A stretch of DNA of 64,000 bases from assembly GCA_029204225.1 (NCBI GenBank), contig CM055099.1:62604642-62668641 (forward strand). The letters are read 5' to 3'. Both the position numbers and the translations under genes were made by a program. The notes under the pieces are model-generated. The model made no database searches and was not told the origin of the DNA. It saw nothing but the letters and a program-made list of their open reading frames with translations. The stretch comes from Diphasiastrum complanatum (lineage: Eukaryota > Streptophyta > Lycopodiopsida > Lycopodiales > Lycopodiaceae). Shown here in pieces: positions 61,823 through 64,000 of the stretch. Numbering within the stretch: position 1 is the stretch's first letter; each line of letters starts with the position of its first letter.

Positions 61823-62475
61823 TGTGAAAAATTGTCAACTAGTAGTATTTTCCTAACTTGAGATTTTGTAGGCCTATGGCCAAATAAAAGTTAGAGATAG
61901 GTTCATACATGTATGTAGAGGCCCAAAGTATGTGTACACTACTTTTGAGGTCACATTAATTAGAGGAGGTCGAGTGTGGAGCTCTTCTATTGGCTCATAA
62001 TTTGGTGCATTCCTATTTGACCAAATTTCTAGGTATATGGGTGAATCCTATTGGACCCCAATTTTAGCCTATCATAAGACAAGTGGCCAAGAGGCACTAT
62101 GGCTGCTATAAATAGCCATCTCCACGAGTATGTACACATCTCATTTTCATTCTATTGAATGAATGTTATGCTCTTTGAAGGTCCATCTTCTTCTCTCTCA
62201 CTTTTTTGTTCATATCTTGCATTCTAGCCACTAGAATTGTGATTTCTTTGTTGCTATGGCTTCACACGTGTGAAATGCAGGTTGTAGGCTCTGAAGTACG
62301 GACAGGGACAGCAAGTTTCTGTTTGTGGAAGCTTATGATCAGATTTTGATGTTTAGTTGATGTTTAGTATGCTTAACATCACAATTTCTATCATTTTTTC
62401 AATCTAGATGTGCATAACTTCCATGGCCAAGATCTTTATGAAACTTTAGCATCTTTTGGATCTGAGTTTTTCACA
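61823..62475 (+). repeat. 5' LTR of copia element K
   Basis: 653 bp with perfect inverted ends TGTGAAAAA...TTTTTCACA, followed at once by TGGTATCAGAGC. A TATA-like 'ctataaatag' lies near 62,107, with a likely transcription start 25-35 bases later. The LTR interrupts the RT frame of element J. Confidence 0.9.
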
Positions 62476-62487
62476 TGGTATCAGAGC
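62476..62487 (+). other. primer binding site, tRNA-iMet type
   Basis: TGGTATCAGAGC directly follows the LTR end of copia K. Confidence 0.93.
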
Positions 62488-63084
62488 ATTAGGCGGCCAA
62501 ATGTGCAGGTTTTGCCAGATTTAGAAGAGATTTGTGGGCGAGTTTGCTTTTGTAGCATTCCAATCAAGTTTCTAGCTAAAAATCTTGTTGATTTATGTGT
62601 AGAAATTGGATCTTTGTGATCAAAACATCATTTGTATGCATTTCAATTGAAGTAGGGCGAATTCCCTCTGTACTTATCAGAATAAGGAGACAAAAATTGT
62701 TTTGGAAAGAGGGAGATGCAAGATCCAACAAGATCCTATTAGTTTTCCATTCTAGCATATAGTTTTTTGATTCAATTTCTTGCTTCTTCATGTCAAAAAC
62801 TTCAAAATTGATGTAACCCTCTGATTTTCAGTTTGCTGAATGATTCAAGAGTGTATTTCAATCTTAGGAGTGAGGGAAAAGCAAGTATATTGAGGTTTGG
62901 TCTTGGTTTGATCAAGAAATCATAAAACTAGTGGCTAAAATTAAGGAAAAAGTGAGGAAAAGAGAGAAAAAGTAAGGTTTTAGGTTCCAAATCTTTGTGA
63001 TTTCTTCTTGTGTTTCATTTGTTGATTCAAGAGAGTGCTTAGTGCATTGGAACAGGTCAAAGATCAGAGATCAATCATTGCAAC
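62488..63084 (+). other. untranslated leader of copia K
   Basis: About 600 bases between primer site and gag ATG with no coding signal, as expected for a copia leader, which normally carries packaging signals. Confidence 0.65.
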
Positions 63085-64000
63085 ATGGCTACAAATGGAG
63101 GCTACATGTTGGAAAGCAATGATAGGCTTACCTCCCTCAACTATTCTACTTGGAAAGTAAGGATGGAGTCTTTGCTTGAGATGAATGAGTTGATGGATAT
63201 TGTTGTAGGTGTGGAGGAGAGACCTTTGGCACCTCAAGAACAATTGAGGTATGACAAGAGGGCAAAGAAAGCCCTTCACATGATCAAGATGAATGTGACA
63301 AATGAGCTTATCAAAGAGGTTGGTAAGTGCACATCATCTAGTGAAGCTTGGGAAGCCTTGAAGAAAATTTATGAATCCAAGTCTACTTCTAGAGTGTTGA
63401 CTTTAAGAAGGCAAATCTTTTCTTGTATGCAAAAGAAGAGTGAGAATGGACATGCTTTTGTTTTGAGAGTTAAAGCATTGAATGATGAGTTAGCATGCAT
63501 TAATGATGGCATAAATAATGAGGAGCTTGTTCAAGTGATTCTCAATGGCTTGTTGGATGATCATGCTAATCTTGTTCAAAGTTATGCTATCCAAAAATGT
63601 TTACCAAGTGTTGGAGACTTGCAAGAGGTCTTGTTGGCTGAAGAATTCAGGTTGCAAGCAAGAGTGGGAGCATCTTCTACATCTCAAGGAGGAGAAGAGG
63701 AGGCAATGTTCTCTAAAGGCAAGTTCAAGGGCAAAGGTAAAAGCAATTGGTCTAAAGGGCAAGACCAAGGTGAGCACTCTACTTTTGGCAAAAAGAAGGA
63801 TAGATCTAAGCTAAAATGTTTCTATTGTGGAGTCAAAGGGCATTTTGCTAGTGATTGTTTTAAGAAAAAGAGGGATCAAGGGGAAAAGCAAACCAATCTA
63901 ACTATTGATGAGGGTGGGGATGAGCTTCTTTCAAATGATGCTTTTGTTATGTCATCTTGCTTGTTGGCTAATCATGGAGACATTGATCCTTGGTGGATTG
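63085..64000 (+). CDS. copia K gag, open to the window edge
   Basis: An ATG at 63,085 in a favourable context (caacATGGct) opens a frame that stays open to the last base of the window, about 305 codons. It encodes a UBN2-type copia gag: LTSLNYSTWKVRMESLL near the start, SSSEAWEALKKIYES, LRRQIFSCMQ, LNGLLDDHANL, LLAEEFRLQ, a Lys/Gly-rich linker, then a CX2CX4HX4C zinc knuckle (CFYCGVKGHFASDC, about 63,809-63,850). The final codons (DPWWI) resemble the approach to the WWIDSGAS-like protease site. It is part of the element whose 5' LTR is at 61,823-62,475. The visible part looks whole, and pol and the 3' LTR lie beyond the window. Confidence 0.88.
   Translation, partial: MATNGGYMLESNDRLTSLNYSTWKVRMESLLEMNELMDIVVGVEERPLAPQEQLRYDKRAKKALHMIKMNVTNELIKEVGKCTSSSEAWEALKKIYESKSTSRVLTLRRQIFSCMQKKSENGHAFVLRVKALNDELACINDGINNEELVQVILNGLLDDHANLVQSYAIQKCLPSVGDLQEVLLAEEFRLQARVGASSTSQGGEEEAMFSKGKFKGKGKSNWSKGQDQGEHSTFGKKKDRSKLKCFYCGVKGHFASDCFKKKRDQGEKQTNLTIDEGGDELLSNDAFVMSSCLLANHGDIDPWWI

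Overview
This window looks like nuclear DNA of a land plant: one complete class III (secretory) peroxidase gene with the classical three introns, GT-AG splice sites, plant LTR retrotransposons with tRNA-Asp-type and tRNA-iMet-type primer binding sites, a hAT MITE, a Helitron helicase remnant and long dinucleotide runs. AT-rich spacers and dense nested retroelements indicate a large, repeat-rich genome. Decayed methyltransferase-like and transposase-like reading frames suggest to me a seed-free plant such as a fern or lycophyte, but this is only an impression.

Layout. 1-3.7 kb: LTR-like debris and a decayed methyltransferase-like frame. 3.7-10.5 kb: a broken plus-strand Ty3/gypsy element whose leader carries repeats bounded by GGCTCGCC/GGCGAGCC. 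11.3-13.6 kb: a TATA-preceded 368-aa ORF of unknown function followed by coiled-coil coding remains. 13.5-19.8 kb: two broken minus-strand gypsy elements. 19,794-24,559: a structurally complete, young, non-coding LTR element (LARD type) with 5-bp target duplications, inserted next to or within the LTR of a minus-strand copia (to 25.8 kb).

27.9-34.2 kb: a host gene on the minus strand that I reconstruct as two exons joined in matching phase. It encodes a 563-aa unrecognised protein with a C-terminal membrane anchor, and its 4.6-kb intron is packed with copia and gypsy fossils. 35.1-41.7 kb: copia gag remnants with LTRs, a LINE (ORF1 and the start of RT), a transposase-like fragment and a CT microsatellite. 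43.8-45.4 kb: the peroxidase gene, four exons, 344 aa, with all catalytic residues and eight cysteines. Upstream lies a degenerate repeat carrying six CACGTG palindromes, then a 563-bp hAT MITE with a perfect 8-bp target duplication.

47-59 kb is mainly AT-rich spacer with tandem duplications, a decayed transposase-like gene, another copia fossil and long CT and CA runs. 59.7-61.1 kb is a Helitron helicase remnant. 61.1-61.8 kb is a copia RT fragment cut by a younger copia whose perfect-ended 5' LTR, PBS and open gag frame run off the right edge. Only the peroxidase and the 27.9-34.2 kb gene look like functioning host genes.
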